From: Flavobacteriaceae bacterium
GTDB lineage: Bacteria > Bacteroidota > Bacteroidia > Flavobacteriales > Flavobacteriaceae
Length of the DNA: 6,310 nucleotides
NCBI GenBank assembly: GCA_020347545.1
Contig: CP070731.1
Location: 2,514,143 to 2,520,452, forward strand
Direction: 5' to 3'
This document shows positions 1 to 5,512 of the stretch, one piece after another. Each line of letters opens with the position of its first letter. Position 1 is the first letter of the stretch. Position numbers and translations under genes: made by a program. The notes below the pieces were generated by a model, which saw only the letters and a list, made by a program, of their open reading frames with translations, was not told where the DNA came from and made no database searches.

Positions 1-75
1 CAAGGACTAATTTTCATTATTTTTTTCGCTCATTTGAAGGCTAAATTTAATCTTAGCGTTCAGGTTAATTTTGGT

Positions 76-83
76 TATCTTTG
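76..83 (+). promoter_or_regulatory. Putative -7 promoter element for the DUF368 pair
   Basis: TATCTTTG matches the Bacteroidota -7 consensus TAnnTTTG and lies 24 bases before the GTG start at 108, so the 5' leader would be short. I find no convincing TTG -33 element at the usual 17-23 base spacing, so this rests on the -7 box alone. The rest of 1-107 has no gene I can support. Confidence 0.5.
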
Positions 84-107
84 GCACTTAATTTTTAGAA
101 ATTTAAT

Positions 108-1031
108 GTGGCAAAAAGAACCTTTAAAGAATATTTTGTAGTTGGATTAAAAGGTGTAGCCATGGGAGCTGCTGACGTTGTCCCTGGAGTCTCCGGTGGT
201 ACAATTGCTTTTATTTCAGGTATTTACGAGGAATTGATTGATTCAATAAGTAAGGTGAATTTAAAAACCCTGAAACTTTTAAAAGACGAGGGTTTCGTTT
301 CCATGTGGAGCGCCTTGAATGGAAACTTTCTGCTTTCTCTTGTCATAGGAATTGGCATTAGCATTATTTCCCTGGCAAGAGTGATCAAACACTTGTTGGA
401 AAATCAACCCATATTGATCTGGTCCTTTTTTTTCGGTTTGGTTCTGGCCAGTATCATTTATGTAGCCAAACAAATAGATAAATGGCGATTAGGAACCATC
501 GTGTTGCTGATTGCAGGAGCTTTGACCGCATATTTTATCACCACCTTGACTCCGCAGGATGCAAACCCATCTTATCCCTATGTTTTTATCTCTGGGGCGC
601 TCGCCATTTGTGCCATGATCTTACCAGGCATTTCAGGCAGCTTTATTTTGCTATTACTTGGAATGTATAAACCGGTGCTTGATGCGATTCACGAAAAGAA
701 TGTGTTACTTATCATAACTCTGATGTCAGGAGCCATAGTGGGGTTATTATCATTTTCACGTGTATTAAAATGGTTATTCGATCACTATGAGAATTTGACA
801 CTTGCTGTTTTGACTGGATTTATATTGGGATCGTTAAATAAAATCTGGCCATGGAAAGAGATATTGGAGTCTGAAATGATCAATGGAAAGCTCAAAATAT
901 TGAAAGAGAAAAGTGTATTACCCGGCAGTTATGAGGGAGATCCACAGGTTTTATGGGCACTTTTACTGGCCTTGTCCGGGTTTTTGTTTATAATCCTTTT
1001 GGAAAAACTTGCTGTTAAAAGGAACGATTAG
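108..1031 (+). CDS. DUF368 membrane protein, probable polyprenyl-phosphate transporter (PopT family), first copy
   Basis: This 307-residue multi-pass inner-membrane protein belongs to DUF368. Members of the family have been shown in other bacteria to return undecaprenyl phosphate across the cytoplasmic membrane for reuse in cell-wall and glycan synthesis; that role is transferred here by family. The N-terminal signature is canonical: GAADVVPGVSGG at residues 20-31 followed by GIYEEL at 38-43. A second, related loop, LPGISGS, lies at 172-178. The stretches 88-119 (SLARVIKHLL...) and 215-247 (SFSRVLKWLF...) resemble each other, so the protein is an internal duplication. The start is GTG at 108; the overlapping ATG at 106 is in another frame and stops at once. 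There is no Shine-Dalgarno sequence. The stop codon directly touches the start of a paralogue, so the two are probably one operon. Substrate is inferred. Confidence 0.9.
   Translation: MAKRTFKEYFVVGLKGVAMGAADVVPGVSGGTIAFISGIYEELIDSISKVNLKTLKLLKDEGFVSMWSALNGNFLLSLVIGIGISIISLARVIKHLLENQPILIWSFFFGLVLASIIYVAKQIDKWRLGTIVLLIAGALTAYFITTLTPQDANPSYPYVFISGALAICAMILPGISGSFILLLLGMYKPVLDAIHEKNVLLIITLMSGAIVGLLSFSRVLKWLFDHYENLTLAVLTGFILGSLNKIWPWKEILESEMINGKLKILKEKSVLPGSYEGDPQVLWALLLALSGFLFIILLEKLAVKRND
1017..1023 (+). promoter_or_regulatory. Ribosome binding site of the second DUF368 gene
   Basis: AAAAGGA lies inside the last codons of the first DUF368 gene, eight bases before the ATG at 1032. It is one of the few Shine-Dalgarno-like sites in the window and supports the start at 1032 and translational coupling of the pair. 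Confidence 0.5.
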
Positions 1032-2051
1032 ATGGCTGAGAATACTAGGACAATAGGAGATAAAATCTTACTCTTTATCAAAGGAGTTGCCATGGGTGCA
1101 GCGAATAAAGTACCGGGGGTATCGGGCGGACTTGTTGCTTTTGTTACCGGATTTTACGAGGAACTCATATATTCTCTTCAGAAAATAAATCGAAAAGCTT
1201 TTAAGCTTTTGATCGATGGTAGATTCAAGAGCTTTTATCAATATGTCAATGGAAGGTTTTTGTTATTGGTCTTTGCGGGATCGACCTTCAGTTATTTTTC
1301 GGTTTCACGAGTTCTCGATTACCTGATACAGAATTTTGAATTGTATGTTTGGGCTACTTTTTTTGGAATGATTCTGGGATCAATTTACTATGTGGCAAAA
1401 GATTTTAATGATTTTTCACGGGCCAATATTATTTCAATGGCGGTAGGTGTCGCCATAGGGGTATCCATAAGTTTTATGAATCCCGCCAAGGAAAACGATA
1501 ATTTATGGTTTGTTTTTTTCTGTGGTATTATTGGGGTTTCAGGTATGACGCTTCCGGGTTTATCAGGATCCTTTATCCTGATATTAATGGGGAATTATGT
1601 TTTACTTCTTGTGGATGCCGTCAATGAACTTTATAAGACCATACAGGATGTATTTACCTTTAATTTTGATTTCATTTATAATGAAGTGAGGATGCGTTAC
1701 TTGAAAATTATTGCAAGTTTTGGTTTAGGTTCAATTTTTGGATTGGTGGTCACATCACATATTCTCGGATTTCTCCTCAAACGATGGCATCAGATTATTA
1801 CAGCCTTGATCATTGGCTTTATCGGAGGTTCCCTGGGGAATGTTTGGCCATGGAAAAGAGAGGTCTACAAAATGGAAGAGGGCCAATACCTTTACGATAG
1901 TCTGGGTAATAAGATTGTTGAAAACTATATCAGGTACATGCCTGATTTTTCAGATCTAACCACCTGGATGGCCATATTATACATCCTGATAGGAATTGCT
2001 ATACTTCTGGCCATAGACTGGTATGGGCAGAACAATAAGAAAGCAGTATAA
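1032..2051 (+). CDS. DUF368 membrane protein, probable polyprenyl-phosphate transporter (PopT family), second copy
   Basis: This 339-residue multi-pass membrane protein is a paralogue of the gene directly upstream and begins on the base after that gene's stop codon. The family role is carrier-lipid (polyprenyl phosphate) translocation; the function of this copy is inferred. The first signature loop reads GAANKVPGVSGG (residues 22-33), so the Asp-Val of the first copy (D23-V24) is Asn25-Lys26 here. The second loop is LPGLSGS at 174-180. Internal repeat halves are visible at 92-123 (SRVLDYLIQN...) and 243-274 (HILGFLLKRW...WPW). Compared with the first copy it has a longer segment at about 197-225 (ELYKTIQDVFTFNFDF...) and a longer hydrophilic loop at about 275-308 before the last membrane helix. 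The changed motif suggests a different substrate, polarity or partner role. Family assignment is firm, division of labour is speculation. Confidence 0.88.
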   Translation: MAENTRTIGDKILLFIKGVAMGAANKVPGVSGGLVAFVTGFYEELIYSLQKINRKAFKLLIDGRFKSFYQYVNGRFLLLVFAGSTFSYFSVSRVLDYLIQNFELYVWATFFGMILGSIYYVAKDFNDFSRANIISMAVGVAIGVSISFMNPAKENDNLWFVFFCGIIGVSGMTLPGLSGSFILILMGNYVLLLVDAVNELYKTIQDVFTFNFDFIYNEVRMRYLKIIASFGLGSIFGLVVTSHILGFLLKRWHQIITALIIGFIGGSLGNVWPWKREVYKMEEGQYLYDSLGNKIVENYIRYMPDFSDLTTWMAILYILIGIAILLAIDWYGQNNKKAV

Positions 2052-2087
2052 TGATTTTACCAGTATGCTGTTTTCACTTTAGATTTA

Positions 2088-3536
2088 TTAGCTCCCTGTA
2101 TACATGGCACTGATTAACAGTACCATCAAAATTATGACCGTAGGGCCAATCAGCCCGGCAAAAAATCCTCCCGCCCTAAAATCTTTTTGATCCAGTTTAC
2201 CTGTGCTAAAAGCAATGGCATTAGGAGGTGTTGAAATAGGAAGGAACAGAGCAGCTGAGGCGCTAAGACCTATAACCAATGGCAGAATTATCTGGTTTGA
2301 TGACACAAGGATAATGGCGATAGGAATTAGTATGGTTGTTGTTGCCGTATTACTCATAAAGTTCGAAAGAATTACCGTAAGAAGTGAGAATACGATCATC
2401 AGCGCATATAGATTCAAGTCGTAATTACTCAACAAACTAACATAATACTCTGCCAATCCTGTTTCCTGAATTGCGAGTCCCAAAGATAATCCTCCGGCTA
2501 CCAGCATAAGTGTATCCCAAGGCAACTTTCTTACATCATTACCCGATACAATGCCCAACATTGTCAACAGCATAATTGGTAGTAAAGAAACTGCAGAAGC
2601 AGGAATTCCATGTATGTTCCCCGTGAGCCACAAGGTCAAAGTTAGTAGGAGAACACCGGAAACAATTTTTCGCTTTATATTGAAAATTCTTGAATTTGAA
2701 TTTGTTTCAAGGCTGTCCAGAAATGTAAGATCAATTTTTGAAACTTTAGGGACATATCTCGTGATAAGGAAACTCCAGAAGAGGAACACCATAATTACAG
2801 CAACCGGAAATCCGATGATCATCCATTCAAGAAACCCGAATTCTATTCCATGATTGTTCATGGCGTCTACAGCGATCGCATTCGGAGGAGATCCAATAAT
2901 GGTTCCCATACCACCTAAGGAAGCAGCTGCAGGAATACCTATCAAGAGCGCTTTAGATAGAGGGGAATCTTTGTCAAGTGTATTGATAAAAGGAATGACC
3001 GCAGCAATCATCATGGCTGTTGTTGCCGTGTTAGACATGATCATTGAAAATATGGCTGTGACCAGCATGATTCCCAGAAGAACATTTCTTGGTTTGCTTC
3101 CAAATTTAGAAATGGTCATTTTGAAAAGTGATTTATCGAGCCCGACTTTCTGCATGGCCTCGGCCATTACAAAACCACCCAGCATTAACCAAATAACACT
3201 GTTGGACCAGGTTTCAACGTATTTTGCAACATATTTTGAGGCATTATCAGGATCTATTTCGGCGTAATATCCTCCCAGTGCAAATACGAGAAATCCAAAA
3301 ATCAATAATCCCACCGCAAAAGGAGGTACCGCTTCCGTCACCCACAACCCGATAGAGAGGAACAATAGAAAAAGCACATAAATCTGAGCTTGATCCAGTT
3401 CGGGTTCGTTTAGCCAATAGGTCAGAACAAAAGCAAAAATTATGCTTAAAAGGAAATAGATAATTTTCTGCTGGATATCAACAACATGCTGAAATTTTTT
3501 TAAATACCGCATCGACGCGGTCCTAGAATCGGCCAT
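2088..3536 (-). CDS. DASS/SLC13 family sodium-coupled anion (dicarboxylate-type) symporter
   Basis: This 482-residue inner-membrane transporter belongs to the divalent anion:sodium symporter family, which imports C4-dicarboxylates, citrate or sulfate with Na+. Both halves carry the family's Ser-Asn-Thr motif, at residues 168-170 (IMSNTATTAMM) and 395-397 (FMSNTATTTIL), which bind substrate and sodium in the characterised homologue VcINDY. Each is followed by a proline-rich Asn loop: GSPPNAIA at 215-222 and STPPNAIAFSTG at 435-446, the latter being the classical family signature near the C terminus. The N-terminal region (about 23-88) and the remainder are strongly hydrophobic, and the length is normal. 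ATG at 3536 is chosen; an in-frame ATG at codon 9 is possible. There is no Shine-Dalgarno sequence. The gene converges on the DUF368 pair with a 36-base gap and no clear shared terminator. The exact substrate cannot be read from sequence; dicarboxylate is the default guess. Confidence 0.92.
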   Translation of the reverse strand: MADSRTASMRYLKKFQHVVDIQQKIIYFLLSIIFAFVLTYWLNEPELDQAQIYVLFLLFLSIGLWVTEAVPPFAVGLLIFGFLVFALGGYYAEIDPDNASKYVAKYVETWSNSVIWLMLGGFVMAEAMQKVGLDKSLFKMTISKFGSKPRNVLLGIMLVTAIFSMIMSNTATTAMMIAAVIPFINTLDKDSPLSKALLIGIPAAASLGGMGTIIGSPPNAIAVDAMNNHGIEFGFLEWMIIGFPVAVIMVFLFWSFLITRYVPKVSKIDLTFLDSLETNSNSRIFNIKRKIVSGVLLLTLTLWLTGNIHGIPASAVSLLPIMLLTMLGIVSGNDVRKLPWDTLMLVAGGLSLGLAIQETGLAEYYVSLLSNYDLNLYALMIVFSLLTVILSNFMSNTATTTILIPIAIILVSSNQIILPLVIGLSASAALFLPISTPPNAIAFSTGKLDQKDFRAGGFFAGLIGPTVIILMVLLISAMYTGS

Positions 3537-3551
3537 AATTTCAATACTAAA

Positions 3552-4628
3552 TTAAAAAGACAAAGTTACGTTATCTCTGATTTCACAGCCATTTTCCTTA
3601 GGAATTTTACGAAAACGTTTTATCTGTACGAAAAAAGCCCGAGAAAAACTCAGGCTTTTTTTAATATTAGTGGATTTTCTTATTGAAGGGATCCAAAGAT
3701 AACGTTCAGAATCCAAGGCTGCCATACAACCTGTTCCCGCAGCAGTAATTGCCTGCCTGTATTCTTTATCCTGTACATCCCCGGCAGCAAATACACCTGG
3801 AATATTGGTCTTGGTTGATTTCCCTTCTGTATGAAGGTATCCAACATCATCCATGTCGATAATTCCTTTAAAAATTTCCGTATTCGGCTTGTGACCAATG
3901 GCCACGAATACTCCTGTTACATCCAATTCGGTCCTTTCATCAGTAATATTGTTGAAAATTCGAACACCTTCTACAGTCTGATCTCCGAGAACTTCATCCA
4001 GTTCCGTATTGAACATTACTTCAATGTTTTCTGTTTTATTTACCCGATGTTGCATTGCCTTTGAAGCCCGCATATAATCCTTTCTTACCAAAACCGTGAC
4101 CTTTCTGCAAATATTTGCCAAATAAGTAGCCTCTTCAGCCGCGGTATCTCCGGCACCAATTACAACCACATCCTGTCCTTTGTAGAAGAATCCGTCACAC
4201 GTAGCACAGGCAGAAACTCCTCCACCTATCAATCTCTGTTCACTTTCCAGTCCAAGATATTTTGCGGTGGCACCCGTTGAAATGATCACAGTTTCGGCTT
4301 CTACCACTTTTGACTCATCGATTGTAACTTTGTGAATTCCTCCAACTTCTTTGCTGAAATCAACTTTGGTAGCCATTCCAAAACGAACATCAGTTCCAAA
4401 TCTTTCCGCCTGATTCTTAAAATCTTCCATCATCGCCGTTCCGTCAGTACCGTTGGGATATCCAGGATAATTATCAACTTCCGTAGTGGTAGTAAGTTGT
4501 CCTCCCATCTGCATCCCGGTGTAAACAACCGGTTTCAAATCTGCACGAGCCGCATAAATGGCTGCTGCATATCCTGCTGGTCCAGATCCGATAATCAAAC
4601 ATTTGATTCTTTCAATATTGCCCTCCAT
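3552..4628 (-). CDS. trxB: Thioredoxin reductase TrxB with a probable frameshifted C terminus
   Basis: This cytoplasmic FAD enzyme reduces thioredoxin with NADPH. The fold is complete: FAD motif GSGPAGY at residues 14-20, redox-active CATC at 141-144 followed by Asp145, NADPH motif GAGDTAAEEA at 158-167 with the basic VRKDYMRA stretch at 181-188, and the second FAD motif GVFAAGDV at 278-285. The family-like part ends at ALDSERYL (304-311). After that the frame continues for 47 residues of unrelated sequence, to 358 in all, against about 310-325 for the family. These 47 codons run through an intrinsic terminator and the promoter of the next gene. Skipping one base of the AAA at 3695-3697 (plus strand) would give RYLGSLQ and a stop at 3680-3682, about 315 residues. 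So either a one-base insertion mutation or a sequencing error is likely; the enzyme core is intact. The ATG at 4628 fits the family N terminus (IERIKCLIIGSGPAGY). Confidence 0.93.
   Translation of the reverse strand: MEGNIERIKCLIIGSGPAGYAAAIYAARADLKPVVYTGMQMGGQLTTTTEVDNYPGYPNGTDGTAMMEDFKNQAERFGTDVRFGMATKVDFSKEVGGIHKVTIDESKVVEAETVIISTGATAKYLGLESEQRLIGGGVSACATCDGFFYKGQDVVVIGAGDTAAEEATYLANICRKVTVLVRKDYMRASKAMQHRVNKTENIEVMFNTELDEVLGDQTVEGVRIFNNITDERTELDVTGVFVAIGHKPNTEIFKGIIDMDDVGYLHTEGKSTKTNIPGVFAAGDVQDKEYRQAITAAGTGCMAALDSERYLWIPSIRKSTNIKKSLSFSRAFFVQIKRFRKIPKENGCEIRDNVTLSF
3561..3568 (-). promoter_or_regulatory. Putative -7 promoter element for the DASS transporter
   Basis: The minus strand reads TAACTTTG, matching TAnnTTTG, 24 bases before the ATG at 3536. 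No TTG is found at the expected spacing; CTG with 17 bases is the nearest. The site lies inside the abnormal 3' extension of the trxB reading frame, which argues that the extension is not native coding sequence. Confidence 0.45.
3631..3662 (-). terminator. Intrinsic terminator of trxB
   Basis: The arms GCCCGAG (3637-3643) and CTCAGGC (3649-3655) enclose an AAAAA loop and are extended by A/T pairs on both sides. On the minus strand the one imperfect position is a U-G wobble and the RNA ends in a U run; on the plus strand it would be a C-A mismatch, so the terminator is built for minus-strand transcription. It lies about 18 bases past the presumed native trxB stop at 3680-3682. Confidence 0.8.
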
Positions 4629-4654
4629 TTTCTATTTTTTACATTTTCAGCTAA

Positions 4655-4662
4655 CAAAAATA
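4655..4662 (-). promoter_or_regulatory. Putative -7 promoter element for trxB
   Basis: The minus strand reads TATTTTTG, matching TAnnTTTG, 26 bases before the trxB ATG. The surroundings are very AT-rich and no good TTG -33 box is spaced correctly, so the match could be chance. Confidence 0.35.
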
Positions 4663-4738
4663 TACAAATCAAAACGTTTAGGATACGTTTCATGATCTTT
4701 TTTTTCAATACCCTAATAACGATTTTTAATCCTTATTT

Positions 4739-4772
4739 TTGACCTGAATATTTTGACGTAAAAGTACCTTTA
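4739..4772 (+). promoter_or_regulatory. Weak candidate promoter for the thioredoxin-like gene
   Basis: TTG at 4739-4741, 23 bases, then TACCTTTA at 4765-4772, which misses the last G of TAnnTTTG. The spacing is at the upper limit of that reported for Flavobacterium promoters. It stands 20 bases before the ATG at 4793, in the 164-base divergent region shared with trxB. Confidence 0.3.
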
Positions 4773-4792
4773 AACTGACAAATGACCGACAA

Positions 4793-5125
4793 ATGACAAA
4801 TGTATCTGATAAGCAGGAGTTTGAGAAAATATTAGAAGCTAACAGAGGCATACTTTTTTATTTTGCAACAGATAGTTGTGTGGTTGGTGGGGCAGTTGAG
4901 CCAAAGGTTCGTCAATTGTTAGATGAAAAATTTGATAAAATAGCCTTTTGCTTTATAAACATGAATATTTCTCCTGAAATATCTGCCAGCCATCAGGTTT
5001 TTGTGGAACCAACGCTGTTGCTGTTTATCGACGGAAAGGAATATCTCAGAAGGAGCCGTAATATCAATATGATCGAGTTAGAGGATGCTATACAAAGAAT
5101 TTTTTCTCTGGCTTTTGAAGATTGA
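4793..5125 (+). CDS. Thioredoxin-fold protein with degenerate active site (CVVG)
   Basis: This 110-residue cytoplasmic protein has the layout of a small thioredoxin. A strand ILFYFATDSC (20-29) leads into the active-site position, a helix with EPKVRQLLDEKF (36-47) follows, then a strand IAFCFINMN (50-58), the cis-proline loop VEPT (71-74, Pro73), and the closing LLLFIDGKE (75-83) and RRSRNI (86-91). The redox motif reads Cys29-Val-Val-Gly32: the second cysteine is missing, and its codon GGT (4886-4888) is one base from TGT. The protein probably cannot act as a dithiol oxidoreductase; it could bind a partner, form mixed disulfides through Cys29, or be decaying. ATG at 4793 is the only one of three closely spaced ATGs with a long frame. 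It is divergent from trxB, which suggests shared control, yet the lost cysteine makes it a poor TrxB substrate. Fold fairly sure, role unknown. Confidence 0.8.
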   Translation: MTNVSDKQEFEKILEANRGILFYFATDSCVVGGAVEPKVRQLLDEKFDKIAFCFINMNISPEISASHQVFVEPTLLLFIDGKEYLRRSRNINMIELEDAIQRIFSLAFED

Positions 5126-5135
5126 TCTTTTTTTC

Positions 5136-5165
5136 TTGAATATGTAAGATTAAGTGTTATCTTTG
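5136..5165 (+). promoter_or_regulatory. Promoter of tRNA-Pro
   Basis: TTG at 5136-5138, 19 bases, then TATCTTTG at 5158-5165. This is a full Bacteroidota-type promoter (TTG-N17-23-TAnnTTTG), the best in the window. Transcription should begin around 5170, leaving a short leader before the tRNA at 5191. Confidence 0.75.
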
Positions 5166-5190
5166 CAGCCTGAAAAAATCGGTAACTTTT

Positions 5191-5265
5191 CGGGGTGTAG
5201 CGTAGCCCGGTTATCGCGCCTGCTTTGGGAGCAGGAGGTCGCAGGTTCGAATCCTGCCACCCCGA
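5191..5265 (+). tRNA. tRNA-Pro (anticodon UGG)
   Basis: A complete cloverleaf of 75 bases. The acceptor arms CGGGGTG (5191-5197) and CACCCCG (5258-5264) pair fully, with discriminator A at 5265. The D arm pairs GCG (5200-5202) with CGC (5215-5217). The anticodon stem CCTGC/GCAGG (5219-5223, 5231-5235) encloses TTTGGGA with anticodon TGG at 5226-5228. The T arm is GCAGG-TTCGAAT-CCTGC (5241-5257). The 3' CCA is not encoded (the genome reads ACAAAA), so it must be added after transcription. It reads proline CCN codons, CCA best. It has its own promoter and terminator. Confidence 0.97.
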
Positions 5266-5271
5266 CAAAAT

Positions 5272-5310
5272 AAAACCCCTTCAAACTCAGTTTGAAGGGG
5301 TTTTTTGTTT
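5272..5310 (+). terminator. Strong intrinsic terminator after tRNA-Pro
   Basis: The left arm 5272-5286 (AAAACCCCTTCAAAC) pairs perfectly with 5290-5304, leaving a three-base loop TCA, and runs into TTTTTTGTTT. Sixteen pairs are not needed to see it: fifteen are continuous, four of them G-C in the core. It starts seven bases after the tRNA. With the A run on its other side it could also stop transcription from the right. Confidence 0.92.
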
Positions 5311-5320
5311 TCTTCCGTTG

Positions 5321-5376
5321 AAAGCTTGCTTTCAAAAGGTAATGAAAACAAAAAACACCAAAATGCGATAGCATTT
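5321..5376. repeat. 56-bp direct repeat, copy 1
   Basis: It begins AAAGCTTGCTTTCAAAAGG and ends GATAGCATTT, and matches 5457-5512 at 53 of 56 positions; the differences are at 5340, 5350 and 5369. Each copy holds two small palindromes: AAAGC-TT-GCTTT at the left and AAATGC-(4)-GCATTT at the right. I do not recognise a named repeat family. Confidence 0.85.
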
Positions 5377-5387
5377 TAGTGGGTTTT
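5350..5387 (-). terminator. Terminator-like hairpin in repeat copy 1
   Basis: The arms 5356-5366 and 5371-5381 pair over 11 positions around the loop GATA. The single imperfect pair (5359/5378) is a G-U wobble on the minus strand but C-A on the plus strand, and the minus-strand RNA continues into a U-rich tail (TTTTTTGTTTT). It therefore looks like a terminator for leftward transcription, placed to stop reads from the gene at 5511-6310 before they run antisense into the tRNA. Confidence 0.6.
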
Positions 5388-5410
5388 ATTTTGGCATCGA
5401 CCCCACTACA

Positions 5411-5463
5411 GGATCAACGAAGTTAATCCTAAAGCTTTTTCTACGAAGTTGATCCTAAAGCTT
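5411..5463. repeat. 21-bp tandem pair between the long repeats, with alternative hairpins
   Basis: ACGAAGTTAATCCTAAAGCTT (5417-5437, 21 bases, shown here in two parts as ACGAAGTTAATCC and TAAAGCTT) recurs at 5443-5463 with one change, at a 26-base period. GGATCAAC at 5411-5418 pairs perfectly with GTTGATCC at 5448-5455 and, with one mismatch, with GTTAATCC at 5422-5429, so two competing stem-loops are possible. The last seven bases of the second unit are the first seven of long-repeat copy 2. No gene is seen here. Confidence 0.7.
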
Positions 5464-5512
5464 GCTTTCAAAAGGAAATGAAAACGAAAAACACCAAAAT
5501 GCGACAGCATTT
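5457..5512. repeat. 56-bp direct repeat, copy 2
   Basis: Near-identical to 5321-5376, starting 136 bases later. Its right end lies within the stop codon (5511-5513) of the leftward CRTAC-like gene. The hairpin AAATGC-GACA-GCATTT (5497-5512) keeps only six pairs because the outer arm present in copy 1 is replaced by the gene's 3' end, so as a leftward terminator it should be weaker than copy 1, although the U-rich tail is retained. Confidence 0.85.

Noticed and set aside
1..132. Open frame from base 1 to a TAG at 130-132, and another ending at 42-44, as the 3' end of an upstream gene
   Set aside because: Short, AT-rich and without recognisable residues; the first overlaps the DUF368 start. 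An upstream gene ending at 44 is possible but unsupported.
2052..2087. Shared bidirectional terminator between the second DUF368 gene and the transporter
   Set aside because: Only a three-base stem (CAG/CTG) is present in the 36-base gap.
2854..3267. 137-codon plus-strand open frame
   Set aside because: It is fully antisense to the DASS transporter, whose motifs are clear on the minus strand; its hydrophobic content mirrors the membrane protein.
5118..5134. AAGA-TTGA-TCTT plus T run at the end of the thioredoxin-like gene, as a terminator
   Set aside because: The stem is only four A/T-rich pairs; too weak to call, although the T run is suggestive.
5343..5372. Short ORF MKTKNTKMR in repeat copy 1, extended to about 20 codons in copy 2
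   Set aside because: It lies in a hairpin repeat, differs in its stop between copies and has no family support; coincidence of A-rich sequence is more likely.
4993..5374. Minus-strand open frames across the tRNA, with peptides such as GWQDSNLRPPAPKAGA and VAGFEPATSCSQSRRDN
   Set aside because: They are the reverse complement of tRNA-Pro. This peptide type is a familiar spurious protein in databases and not a gene.
5246..5510. Possible integration site (attL/attR) at the tRNA-Pro 3' end
   Set aside because: No second copy of the tRNA 3' end, no integrase and no phage gene are seen in the window; the flanking repeats do not resemble the tRNA.
5321..5512. CRISPR-like array
   Set aside because: Only two long repeats with an 80-base spacer that itself contains repeats, and no cas genes.
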